This document shows, one piece after another, positions 51,215 to 60,029 of a stretch of DNA of 64,000 nucleotides. The position numbers were made by a program, and so were the translations under genes. Positions within the stretch are counted from its first letter, which is position 1. Each line of letters begins with the position of its first letter. The notes under the pieces were generated by a model. The model saw nothing but the letters and a program-made list of their open reading frames with translations. It ran no database searches and was not told the DNA's origin. This stretch comes from Erythrobacteraceae bacterium E2-1 Yellow Sea (GTDB lineage: Bacteria > Pseudomonadota > Alphaproteobacteria > Sphingomonadales > Sphingomonadaceae), in NCBI GenBank assembly GCA_014983025.1, contig JADCLP010000002.1:62001-126000 (forward strand), in the 5' to 3' direction.

Positions 51215-52540
51215 TCAGTTGTAGGCGCGTTCGCCGTGTTCGCCGATGTCGAGACCTTCGACTTCGGTTTCTTCGGAAACCCGCAGCCCGGTCAGAACCT
51301 TGGCGATGATGCCTGCGATCAGGGTGCCGACGGCAGCCCATACGATTGCGACAACTACAGCCTTGATCTGGATCCAGACCTGAGCCGACATAACGAACTC
51401 AGCTGCATCGCCCGGTCCGCCCAAAGCAGGCGAGTAGACGATGCCGGTGCCAATAGCGCCAACAATGCCGCCCACGCCGTGGATGCCGAATGCGTCGAGC
51501 GAGTCATCGTAACCCAGTGCGCCCTTGATCTTGGCGACAGCGAAGTAACAAACAACCGAAGACACGATGCCCAGAACAATGGCACCCATCGGGCCAGAGT
51601 TACCGGCAGCAGGCGTCACAGCCACCAGGCCAGCGATCACGCCTGAGCAGAAGCCCAGTGCCGAAGGCTTGTGACCGGCCAGCTTTTCAACAACCATCCA
51701 GGCCAGCGCTGCAGCAGCGGTAGCGACGAAGGTGTTGATCATTGCAAGGCCAGCAAAACCATCAGCTTCCAGTTCGGAACCGGCGTTGAAGCCAAACCAA
51801 CCCACCCACAGCAGGCCGGTACCGACCATGGTCAGCGTCAGGCTGTGCGGAGGCATCGGTTCGGTCGGGTAACCCTTACGCTTGCCCAGCAGGTAAGCGA
51901 GCACCAGGCCAGAGACACCAGCGTTGATGTGCACAACGGTACCACCAGCGAAGTCCAGCGCGCCCCAATCCAGGATTAGGCCGCCGCTGCCCCACACCAT
52001 GTGAGCAATTGGGAAGTAAACGATAGTCAGCCAGATCGGCACAAACACCATCACAGCTGAAAACTTCATGCGTTCTGCCGTTGCACCCAGGATCAGTGCG
52101 GCCGTAATGGCAGCAAAGGTCATCTGGAAGCTCAGGAACACATATTCGCTGATCACTTCATCAGAGAAGGTCGCAGCAGTGCTGTCCGGCGTGGTAGCTG
52201 CAAGGAACAGATTGCCCCAGCTGAAGAAGGCATTGCCTTCCGGGCCGAACGCAGTCGAATAACCCCACAGAACCCATACGATCATGGCCAGTGCCGCTGT
52301 GGCACCGATCTGGGTCATGGTGGACAGCATGTTCTTGGAACGGGTCAGGCCGCCATAGAACAGTGCGAGGCCAGGCAGGATCATTGCCAGGACCAGCACG
52401 GTAGATGTCATCATCCAAGCATTGTTGCCTGGATTGGCGACAGGTGCTGCAGCTTCTGCCGCTTCCTGCGCGAATGCGGCGGTGGCAGCAAAGAGCGAAA
52501 CGCCCATCGCAGCTGCACCGCTGATTGCTTTACGGATCAT
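51215..52540 (-). CDS. amtB: Ammonium transporter AmtB
   Basis: Protein of 441 aa. Signal-like N-terminus cleaved after ATAAFA, then 11 membrane helices. The twin His of the pore are in FAGGTVVHINAGVSGLV and GIHGVGGIVGAIGTG; the acidic residue is in LIDWGALDFAGG. It moves ammonia inward under nitrogen limitation. The start ATG 52540 (MIRKAISGAAAMG) has GAGGGG upstream; a long frame continues upstream into glnK and is not used. It is 19 bases after glnK. In nitrogen excess GlnK should bind and block it. Confidence 0.95.
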   Translation of the reverse strand: MIRKAISGAAAMGVSLFAATAAFAQEAAEAAAPVANPGNNAWMMTSTVLVLAMILPGLALFYGGLTRSKNMLSTMTQIGATAALAMIVWVLWGYSTAFGPEGNAFFSWGNLFLAATTPDSTAATFSDEVISEYVFLSFQMTFAAITAALILGATAERMKFSAVMVFVPIWLTIVYFPIAHMVWGSGGLILDWGALDFAGGTVVHINAGVSGLVLAYLLGKRKGYPTEPMPPHSLTLTMVGTGLLWVGWFGFNAGSELEADGFAGLAMINTFVATAAAALAWMVVEKLAGHKPSALGFCSGVIAGLVAVTPAAGNSGPMGAIVLGIVSSVVCYFAVAKIKGALGYDDSLDAFGIHGVGGIVGAIGTGIVYSPALGGPGDAAEFVMSAQVWIQIKAVVVAIVWAAVGTLIAGIIAKVLTGLRVSEETEVEGLDIGEHGERAYN

Positions 52541-52559
52541 AGTGTTACCCCTCATGTCC

Positions 52560-52964
<405 letters not shown>

Positions 52965-53060
52965 TTAGCAAAATTGTAATTTCACGATGGATTCAACAGG
53001 ATTGAGGCAGCGCCAGTGAAACGCACGAACCCAATTGTTGCCTAAATCTTAATCTTGTGC

Positions 53061-53759
53061 TTAATTTTTGGGCAGATTCAGCTCCGCCCAGACCGGCAAA
53101 TGGTCTGAAGCCTGTGCAGCCATGGCGCTGTGGTGGACGCCTGCATCATGGAAATCCCAATGCCGGCTGGCCACAATCCGATCAAGCAAGGCCAGTGGAC
53201 GCTGCGATGGATAGCTCGCCCCCGGCGCAATCAATTGCCAGGAAACGCCAAATGCCTGCATTGCCCCCGTCAGCCGCCCCCACTGGTTGAAATCGCCCAT
53301 AATCACCGTGGGACATGGCTGGCCCAACTTGCAATGACCGATCAGCGCATTGATCTGGTCCCGCCGCCTGAGGCCAGACAGGTCAAGATGTGCGCCCAGC
53401 ACCCGCAACCGTCGCCCTTCGCAAAGCAGTTCTGCCATAACGGCACCGCGCGGCTCCAAAGTGGGCAGGTCCAGCGCATGCGCCTCCACGCATTCAATAT
53501 CGCGCCGCACTAGCAAGGCATTGCCATGCCAGCCCAGGCTGCGTGGGCGCTTGGCCACTGGCAGCGGGCGCCAATGCGTATCATCCAGAAGCACACGTGG
53601 CAGCACGCTGGCACGCTGGCCGAAGCGGCGATCTGCCTCTTGCAGGGCAATAATATCGGCATTTACTTCACGCAGGACGGTAATGATCCGGTCGGCATCG
53701 CGCCGACCGTCCGTACCCACAGCCTTGTGAATATTATAACTGGCGAATTTCAGCTTCAT
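53061..53759 (-). CDS. Endonuclease/exonuclease/phosphatase family protein
   Basis: Protein of 232 aa with the EEP fold. N-terminal FASYNIHKAVGTDGRRD, LQEADRRFG (metal Glu), VIMGDFNQWG (catalytic Asp/Asn) and ASDHLPVWAELN (Asp/His) at the end are complete. No signal peptide. Substrate may be nucleic acid, lipid or phosphodiester. It is last in a minus-strand operon after an alpha/beta hydrolase and an FMN-type oxidase gene. Confidence 0.88.
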   Translation of the reverse strand: MKLKFASYNIHKAVGTDGRRDADRIITVLREVNADIIALQEADRRFGQRASVLPRVLLDDTHWRPLPVAKRPRSLGWHGNALLVRRDIECVEAHALDLPTLEPRGAVMAELLCEGRRLRVLGAHLDLSGLRRRDQINALIGHCKLGQPCPTVIMGDFNQWGRLTGAMQAFGVSWQLIAPGASYPSQRPLALLDRIVASRHWDFHDAGVHHSAMAAQASDHLPVWAELNLPKN

Positions 53760-53777
53760 TCACACGGCCCAAGAAGT

Positions 53778-54335
53778 TTAGCCGCCAATAAATCGATCAG
53801 TTGCCCGGGTAGGCAGGCCATCAATACTGCTGGTCCGTGCGGCATATTTTGCTTCCCATTCATGCGGATCGGACTGGCGGTGATATTTAACCAATGTCTG
53901 GCGATCATCTGCATAGGTCATCATTGGCACGCCCCAACCGCAACTGGTCTGTACTGACTCCACATCAATGACAAAGATTTGGCGTGTGCCAGGCAGCAGC
54001 GTGAAATTTGATGCCAGATCATTCCAGCCATCATCCTGCGGCAAGACCGCCCGCCCCCGCCCATATATCCGCAAGATCAGGGCGGGTTGCTGGAAATTGC
54101 ACACCATCAGCGTGATCCGCCCATCGGCCGCAAGATGAGCATGGGTTTCATTCCCGGAACCGGCAATATCCAGATAGGCAACTTGCGTGGCAGAAAGGAC
54201 TTTCAGCGTATCGCGCAATCCCTTGGGGCTGAGATTGATGCGTCCATCCGCAGCCGCCGTGGCAACAAAGAAAACCGGCTGGGCTTCGATCATGACAATA
54301 TGATCGTCCTTCAGGGCATCAAAGAATTCAGCCAT
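53778..54335 (-). CDS. Pyridoxamine 5'-phosphate oxidase-fold protein
   Basis: Protein of 185 aa of the FMN-binding split barrel type. FFVATAAADGRINLSPKGLR and VAYLDIAGSGNETHAHLAAD, then ILRIYGRGRAVLPQDDGWND, are typical of the general PNPOx-like family, often annotated as pyridoxamine 5'-phosphate oxidase family. Not true PdxH, whose motifs differ. Overlaps the hydrolase gene by one base. Likely an FMN or F420 oxidoreductase. Confidence 0.83.
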   Translation of the reverse strand: MAEFFDALKDDHIVMIEAQPVFFVATAAADGRINLSPKGLRDTLKVLSATQVAYLDIAGSGNETHAHLAADGRITLMVCNFQQPALILRIYGRGRAVLPQDDGWNDLASNFTLLPGTRQIFVIDVESVQTSCGWGVPMMTYADDRQTLVKYHRQSDPHEWEAKYAARTSSIDGLPTRATDRFIGG

Positions 54336-55204
54336 CAGAGGAAGCCCCGCAATTCAGCCATAAACCTGTCAAACTGGTCATGGTGCAGCCAATGACCGGC
54401 ATTTTCGAACTTCACCATCCGCGCATCACGGAAGTGCTTGATCCAACCGGTTTGCACTGGGTCGGTGACCCAACTATCCGCACCATAGAACAGCAACGTG
54501 GGGCAGGTGATGGCCTGCCAGGCTTGCTGCAGCTTCTCATGCGGGGTCACATCGACGGGATATTGGTGGAGATAAGGATCAAATTTCCAGCTGAAGCTGC
54601 CATCTTCATTACGGTTGACGCCGTGAAAGGTTAGGTGGCGCGCCTGATCTTCACTCAGAAACTTGTTCGCTTCGATCATCCGGGAAAAGGCTTCTTCAAG
54701 CGTGGTATAACGGCGCGGCAGACGCCCGGCAGCCTTGCGCTTGTCCAGCACCCAATCATGGACCTGCTCGGTATAGCTCTTGTCATTATTGCCCAGCAGC
54801 ATCTCTGGCGAAACACCGGCTGGTTCTATCGCCACCAGCTTGCTGACCTTGTCCGAGAATGCCGCGGCATAGCGCAATGATACGTCCCCACCCATCGAAT
54901 GGGACACGATGGTGACCGGCGCCAGGTCCAGCTGATGCACCAATTGCGCCAGGTCATAGACCATGTCTGACGTCAGGTAATTGCCATCATTGACCCATTC
55001 GCTGTCGCCATGACCGCGATGATCGAAGGCAATCACATGCCAGTCTTGGCACAATTCCTCTGCCACCCAGTCCCAGCTGCGGCAGTGATCGCGCCCACCA
55101 TGAACCAGCAACAGTGGTGGCGCGGCATCATTGCCCCAATCAACATAATGCAGACGTAACCGCTGGGAGATAAAGCTTTGTGATTTGGGGCCATGCAGTG
55201 TCAT
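54335..55204 (-). CDS. Alpha/beta hydrolase
   Basis: Protein of 289 aa. The nucleophile elbow is VSHSMGGDVSLRYAA (Ser), Asp in LLFYGADSWVTD and His in NAGHWLHHDQFDRFM, with HGGRDHCRSWDWVAEEL forming the oxyanion region. It could be an epoxide hydrolase- or lactonase-like enzyme. ATG 55204 was chosen over a GTG two codons earlier. First gene of the operon with the PNPOx-type and EEP genes. Confidence 0.9.
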   Translation of the reverse strand: MTLHGPKSQSFISQRLRLHYVDWGNDAAPPLLLVHGGRDHCRSWDWVAEELCQDWHVIAFDHRGHGDSEWVNDGNYLTSDMVYDLAQLVHQLDLAPVTIVSHSMGGDVSLRYAAAFSDKVSKLVAIEPAGVSPEMLLGNNDKSYTEQVHDWVLDKRKAAGRLPRRYTTLEEAFSRMIEANKFLSEDQARHLTFHGVNRNEDGSFSWKFDPYLHQYPVDVTPHEKLQQAWQAITCPTLLFYGADSWVTDPVQTGWIKHFRDARMVKFENAGHWLHHDQFDRFMAELRGFL

Positions 55205-55256
55205 ACCCACTCACTTGGAAGCTTATGCTGCAGTGCGCAAGTCTGCGGTTCTGCCC

Positions 55257-56801
55257 CTATCGCTCCTTGGTGGCGGAAAATGTCAGATCGGGGTGTTTTT
55301 CCGCCTGATAGTTCACGTCCCACGGGCTTTTGGCCATAAATACCATATCGCCATCACGGTCTTTCGCCAGATTGGCGCGGTTGAATTCCTCAAAAGTCTT
55401 TACCGCCGATTCCGGGCCTTTAACCCAGCGCGCAGTGGCAAATGGTGAAGCTTCCAGACCTGCTTCAACCTTATATTCCGCCTCCAGACGGCTGATCAAC
55501 ACTTCCAGCTGCAATTGGCCGACAACACCCACAATCCATTGCGCGCCAATCTCTGGATAGAAAACCTGGATCACGCCTTCTTCCGAAAGGTCATCCAGCG
55601 CCTTCCTCAATTGCTTGGTCTTGGTTGGGTCACGCAATTGCACCCGTCGCAAGATTTCTGGCGCAAAATTGGGCAGGCCGGAAAAGCGGATAGCATTCTT
55701 CTCGCTCAGCGTATCACCCACACGCAGTGTGCCGTGGTTGGGAATGCCGATTATATCGCCAGCTTCTGCCGTATCGGCCAACTCTCGATCCTGAGCGAAG
55801 AACAGGATCGGCGAATGGATTGCTATCGGCTTGCCCAAGCCGGATGGCGTCAGCTTCATCCCGCGCTTGAAGGTGCCGGATACCATGCGCATGAAGGCAA
55901 TCCGGTCCCGGTGGTTGGGGTCCATATTGGCCTGCACCTTGAAAATGAAACCGGTCACTTCATTGCGGCTGGGTGGTATCTGCTCGTCACCCGCTGGCTG
56001 TGGGCGCGGTGGCGGTGCCCAGCGCGCGATCGCGTCAATCAGTTCTTCCACGCCAAAATTCTTGAGCGCCGATCCGAAGAAAACGGGAGTCAGGTCACCA
56101 TTGCGATAAGCTTCCAGATCGAATTGAGGATAGCCTTCTCTGGTCAGCTCAATCTCTTCTGCCAGATCATCGGGCAGATCGCCCAGCGGTTCACGCGTGC
56201 CAAGATATTCCTTGCTCCCACCTTCTGGCTTCGCAACAGTATCGCTGGAAAAGTCCAGAATCCCCTTGAACAACCCGCCCATCCCAAGCGGTGCCGATTG
56301 TGGGCTGACATCCAGTGCCAGCGCATCAGCTACTTCATCCAAAATTTCGAAAAGCGCGCGCCCCTCGCGATCCACCTTGTTGACGAAGGTGATGATCGGA
56401 ACACTGCGCAACCGGCACACTTCAAACAGTTTACGTGTCTGTGGCTCGATCCCCTTTGCCGCATCAATCACCATGATGGCGGAATCAACCGCGGTCAGCG
56501 TGCGATATGTGTCTTCGGAGAAATCTTCGTGGCCTGGCGTATCGAGCAGATTGAAGGTGATCGTTTCACCTTCATATTCCTTTTCAAAGGTCATCACGCT
56601 GGATGTCACAGAAATCCCGCGCTGCTGTTCAATCTTCATCCAGTCCGAACGCGCCCGCCGCGCCGCGCCGCGCGCCTTGACTTCGCCCGCCAGATGGATG
56701 GCCCCGCCTTGCAGCAGAAGCTTCTCAGTCAGCGTGGTCTTACCCGCATCAGGGTGAGAGATAATGGCGAAGGTCCGCCGATTTGAATTGGGATTGGACA
56801 T
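55257..56801 (-). CDS. prfC: Peptide chain release factor 3
   Basis: GTPase of 514 aa that recycles RF1/RF2 from the ribosome. G1 ISHPDAGKTTLTEKLL, G2 region with RGISVTSSVMTF, G3 LLDTPGHEDFSEDTYRT, G4 TFVNKVDREGR. The DFSEDTYRTLTAVDSA segment and C-terminal domain separate it from EF-G. Start at 56801 (MSNPNSNRRTFAIISH) is natural. It precedes the alpha/beta hydrolase by 52 bases. Confidence 0.95.
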   Translation of the reverse strand: MSNPNSNRRTFAIISHPDAGKTTLTEKLLLQGGAIHLAGEVKARGAARRARSDWMKIEQQRGISVTSSVMTFEKEYEGETITFNLLDTPGHEDFSEDTYRTLTAVDSAIMVIDAAKGIEPQTRKLFEVCRLRSVPIITFVNKVDREGRALFEILDEVADALALDVSPQSAPLGMGGLFKGILDFSSDTVAKPEGGSKEYLGTREPLGDLPDDLAEEIELTREGYPQFDLEAYRNGDLTPVFFGSALKNFGVEELIDAIARWAPPPRPQPAGDEQIPPSRNEVTGFIFKVQANMDPNHRDRIAFMRMVSGTFKRGMKLTPSGLGKPIAIHSPILFFAQDRELADTAEAGDIIGIPNHGTLRVGDTLSEKNAIRFSGLPNFAPEILRRVQLRDPTKTKQLRKALDDLSEEGVIQVFYPEIGAQWIVGVVGQLQLEVLISRLEAEYKVEAGLEASPFATARWVKGPESAVKTFEEFNRANLAKDRDGDMVFMAKSPWDVNYQAEKHPDLTFSATKER

Positions 56802-56854
56802 GGTGCGCGCGCACTAAGGGTACAGCGCCCATAGGTCCAGCATCAATCCGTCGG

Positions 56855-57490
56855 TCAGCCGCCCTGCTCGTCGCGCAAACCATCACGCAACAGGGCCAGT
56901 GCACGATCCGCAACATGATCCAGATCTGCACCCTCTTCCATCACACCAAAACGCAGGCCCAGAAACACGTTCATTCCCATGATCGCCCAAGCTTCAACCT
57001 CGCCAAGTTCACGCGCATTCCCTGCCGCATGCATTTCCTGCAAGCGCGCCTCTATACGCGCAGCTGTGGTAAGATAGTGATCCTGCCATGTCTGTGGTGC
57101 GACAAATTCCGCTTCGTCAATGATGCGGTAGATTTCCTTATGCTCACTGGCGAAGCCCAGGAAGGCACGAAATGCGCTCGCTTCCCGCTCTAGCTCAGGC
57201 CCGCAATCCCTGATTACAGGGGCCACGGCATCCCGCACACTGCCCGACATATCTCGCACCAATGCCTGGAACAGTTCATCCTTGGACCCGAAATAGGTGT
57301 AGAAACTACCCAGAGCCACACCGGCACGGCCTGTAATCGAAACGATAGAGCTTTCGTGAAAGCCCTTTTCCCCAAATTCCTTGGCGGCCGCATCCAGAAT
57401 TTTTCTGCGGGTCGCACGCCCGCGTGCCGTCCTTGGCTCGCGCGGCAGGGCGTCGCCCGAAGGCGTTGCCGCAATGTCACGCTTTGCCAT
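56855..57490 (-). CDS. TetR family transcriptional regulator
   Basis: Protein of 211 aa. The DNA-binding helix-turn-helix is RRKILDAAAKEFGEKGFHES with GRAGVALGSFYTYFGSKDEL (residues about 27-75). The C-terminal ligand domain is acidic, helical and unknown in ligand. It is divergent from a TonB-dependent receptor gene with 104 bases between starts, so it is the likely local repressor. A palindromic site lies at 57518-57538 in the gap. Confidence 0.92.
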   Translation of the reverse strand: MAKRDIAATPSGDALPREPRTARGRATRRKILDAAAKEFGEKGFHESSIVSITGRAGVALGSFYTYFGSKDELFQALVRDMSGSVRDAVAPVIRDCGPELEREASAFRAFLGFASEHKEIYRIIDEAEFVAPQTWQDHYLTTAARIEARLQEMHAAGNARELGEVEAWAIMGMNVFLGLRFGVMEEGADLDHVADRALALLRDGLRDEQGG

Positions 57491-57517
57491 GATCTAACCT
57501 CCCCTGAAATTCCAAGT

Positions 57518-57538
57518 TGAAACCTGGTTCAAGTTTCA
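57518..57538. promoter_or_regulatory. Candidate TetR operator between regulator and TonB receptor
   Basis: TGAAAC-N9-GTTTCA, 6-bp arms, with an overlapping TTGAA-N6-TTCAA at 57517-57532. Located centrally in the 104-base divergent region. Confidence 0.5.
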
Positions 57539-57594
57539 GCATAAGGCGATGGAGGGCTGGTGACAAGCCAGTCGAATTGTTTTGGGAGAATCTC

Positions 57595-59919
57595 ATGCAC
57601 ACATTCCGTCCGTATCTGCGCGCCACCTTGCTAACCGGTAGCGCGGCCGCCGCATTGGCTGGCTTCGCGACACCGGCACTGGCACAGGATGCCGATGCAA
57701 CCGCCGTAAGCAATGCTGCGGATTCAGGTGAAATCATCGTTACTGCACGCCGCCGCGAGGAACGCCTGATCGATGTTCCAATCTCCATCAGCGCCATCAG
57801 CAGCGAACAGCTGGCCAAGCAAGGCACACAGAGCCTGGAGCAAATCGGCGAATCAGTACCAAACCTGACACTGGAAGTATCACGTGGCACCAACACCACG
57901 CTGACCGCATTCATTCGCGGCGTTGGCCAGCAGGATCCGGTCGCCGGTTTCGAAGCGGGCGTGGGCCTTTATGTCGACGACGTTTATCTCAATCGCCCGC
58001 AGGCTGCAGTGCTGGATGTGTATGAGGTTGAGCGGATCGAAGTACTGCGTGGTCCGCAGGGCACGCTGTATGGCCGCAACACGATTGGCGGCGCGATCAA
58101 ATATGTCACCGCGCGCCTGCCCGATGAAACGCGCCTGAAGGTGCAAGGAACGCTGGGCAATTACGATCAGGCTGATCTGATCGTCACAGCCTCCACCCCC
58201 ATCAGCGACACCGTGCGCATCGGCGCCAGCGGTGCCCGGCTTTCACGAGGTGGTTTTGGCGACAATCTCAATCTCGATGGCGTAGAAAACTACAACAAGG
58301 ATGTGTGGGCTGCGCGTGGCACGGTAGAGGTTGAGAGCGGCCCGCTCTTCATCCGTCTGGCCGGCGATTATGTAAAAGACAATTCTGACGCGCGTCAGGG
58401 CCATCGCTTCCTGCCCGGCACCTTCACTGTCTCGCCAGTGCTGGACAATGTCTATGACACACGCGCCGGCCTCAATGTAGTTGAACAGGAAGTCGAGGCA
58501 TGGGGCGGATCGCTCAACATAGCCTATGAATTGTCCGACACGATTACGCTGAAATCAATCACCGGTTACCGCGAAGACAAATCAACCTCACCCATCGATT
58601 TTGACTCACTTCCGGTTGCTGATCTTGATGTTCCTGCAATCTATGAAAACGACCAGATCAGCGAAGAACTGCAGCTGTTGTATGAAGGTGACCGTCTGTC
58701 GGGTGTACTGGGCGCCTATTATCTTGACGCCAATGCCTTTACTGCATTCGACGTGGCGCTGTTCACCACTGGCGCTCTACCAGCAGTTGGCCTGCCCGGC
58801 CTGACCGCCCAGACACTGGGCGATGTCAACACCAAGACATGGTCGATCTTTGGCGACTTCACCTACGATCTGACAGACCAGCTCAGCATCTCGCTGGGTG
58901 GGCGTTACACCAATGACAAACGCAGCTCTCGCGTGCTGCGCACCACCTTTATCGGCGGCTATTCGGATCTGTTTGCAGAAGGGGCCATTCCGATCGCTGT
59001 CACGTCCGATTTTGAAGGCAGCGAAACCTTCAAGGAATTTACACCGCGTGCATCGATCAGCTTCAAGCCGAATTCCGATCACAACATCTACTTCACCTAT
59101 TCGAAGGGGTTCAAGGGTGGTGGTTTTGACCCGCGTGGCCAGTCCACCAATGCCCGCGATACAGATGGAGACGGCATTGTCAGCGAAGCAGAAATTTTCG
59201 ATTTCATGCGCTTCCTGCCGGAAACAGTCGACAGTTTCGAACTGGGCTGGAAGGCATCCTTGCTGGATCGCCGCCTGAACATCAGCCTGGCCGGCTTCCT
59301 GAGCGATTACAAGAATATCCAGATCCCCGGATCGCGCGGCTTTGATACGGATGGTGATGGCGTTTCAGACACATTTGTGGGTGTTACCACCAATGCGGCA
59401 AAAGCCTCCATCAACGGCATCGAATTTGAAGCGAACGCCCTGGTCGGTCGTGACTTTGCAGGCGATGGCAGCCGGCTGAACTTCAATATGGCGGTTGGCT
59501 ATGTCGATGCCAAATATGACGAATATATCTCTGGCGGCGTGGATATCTCAGACCTGGTGTCAATCCAGAACACACCGGAATGGACTGTAAACTGGGGCTT
59601 TGACCTGGGCGTACCAGTGGCATCAGGCATGCTGGACCTGCTGGGATCAATCTCGCTGCGCAGCGACTCGCAGCAGTTTGAATTTTCCACGCCCTTCCTC
59701 GATCAGGATGGCTTTGCTCTTGCCAATGCCAGCCTGGTCTGGACCGATGATCTGGACCGTTACAGCATTGGTGTTCACGTGAAGAACATCTTCGACAAAC
59801 GCTATGTCGTTGCCGGATATGACTTTGAATTCAACACCGTGCTGGGCCTCGAAAATAATATCACCGGTTTCTACGGCGATCCACGCCGTGTGTTCGTAAC
59901 CGCATCCTTCACGATGTAA
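57595..59919 (+). CDS. TonB-dependent receptor
   Basis: Outer membrane active transporter of 774 aa. Signal peptide LRATLLTGSAAAALAGF, cleaved after ALA. TonB box-like GEIIVTARRREERLIDVPIS, then plug domain with TAFIRGVGQQDPVAG, YVDDVYLNRPQAAVLDVYEV, and ERIEVLRGPQGTLYGRNTIG. The barrel ends in a typical aromatic, FVTASFTM. Substrate unknown; the family in sphingomonads often takes up glycans or xenobiotics. ATG 57595 has GGGAGA upstream. Likely controlled by the divergent TetR gene. Followed by a strong terminator. Confidence 0.94.
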   Translation: MHTFRPYLRATLLTGSAAAALAGFATPALAQDADATAVSNAADSGEIIVTARRREERLIDVPISISAISSEQLAKQGTQSLEQIGESVPNLTLEVSRGTNTTLTAFIRGVGQQDPVAGFEAGVGLYVDDVYLNRPQAAVLDVYEVERIEVLRGPQGTLYGRNTIGGAIKYVTARLPDETRLKVQGTLGNYDQADLIVTASTPISDTVRIGASGARLSRGGFGDNLNLDGVENYNKDVWAARGTVEVESGPLFIRLAGDYVKDNSDARQGHRFLPGTFTVSPVLDNVYDTRAGLNVVEQEVEAWGGSLNIAYELSDTITLKSITGYREDKSTSPIDFDSLPVADLDVPAIYENDQISEELQLLYEGDRLSGVLGAYYLDANAFTAFDVALFTTGALPAVGLPGLTAQTLGDVNTKTWSIFGDFTYDLTDQLSISLGGRYTNDKRSSRVLRTTFIGGYSDLFAEGAIPIAVTSDFEGSETFKEFTPRASISFKPNSDHNIYFTYSKGFKGGGFDPRGQSTNARDTDGDGIVSEAEIFDFMRFLPETVDSFELGWKASLLDRRLNISLAGFLSDYKNIQIPGSRGFDTDGDGVSDTFVGVTTNAAKASINGIEFEANALVGRDFAGDGSRLNFNMAVGYVDAKYDEYISGGVDISDLVSIQNTPEWTVNWGFDLGVPVASGMLDLLGSISLRSDSQQFEFSTPFLDQDGFALANASLVWTDDLDRYSIGVHVKNIFDKRYVVAGYDFEFNTVLGLENNITGFYGDPRRVFVTASFTM

Positions 59920-59960
59920 GGCATTCCCCCCAGGCCCAATTTCACAATTGGACGTGGACT

Positions 59961-59996
59961 GGCGCGGGAGATCACACGATCTCCCGCGCCTTCTTT
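59961..59996 (+). terminator. Rho-independent terminator of TonB receptor gene
   Basis: Perfect 13-bp stem (59961-59973 with 59978-59990), four-base loop, then a T-rich tail. Lies 41 bases after the stop. Confidence 0.92.
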
Positions 59997-60029
59997 TTGC
60001 TAAACAGGATTGAACCGGTCGCGCGCAGA

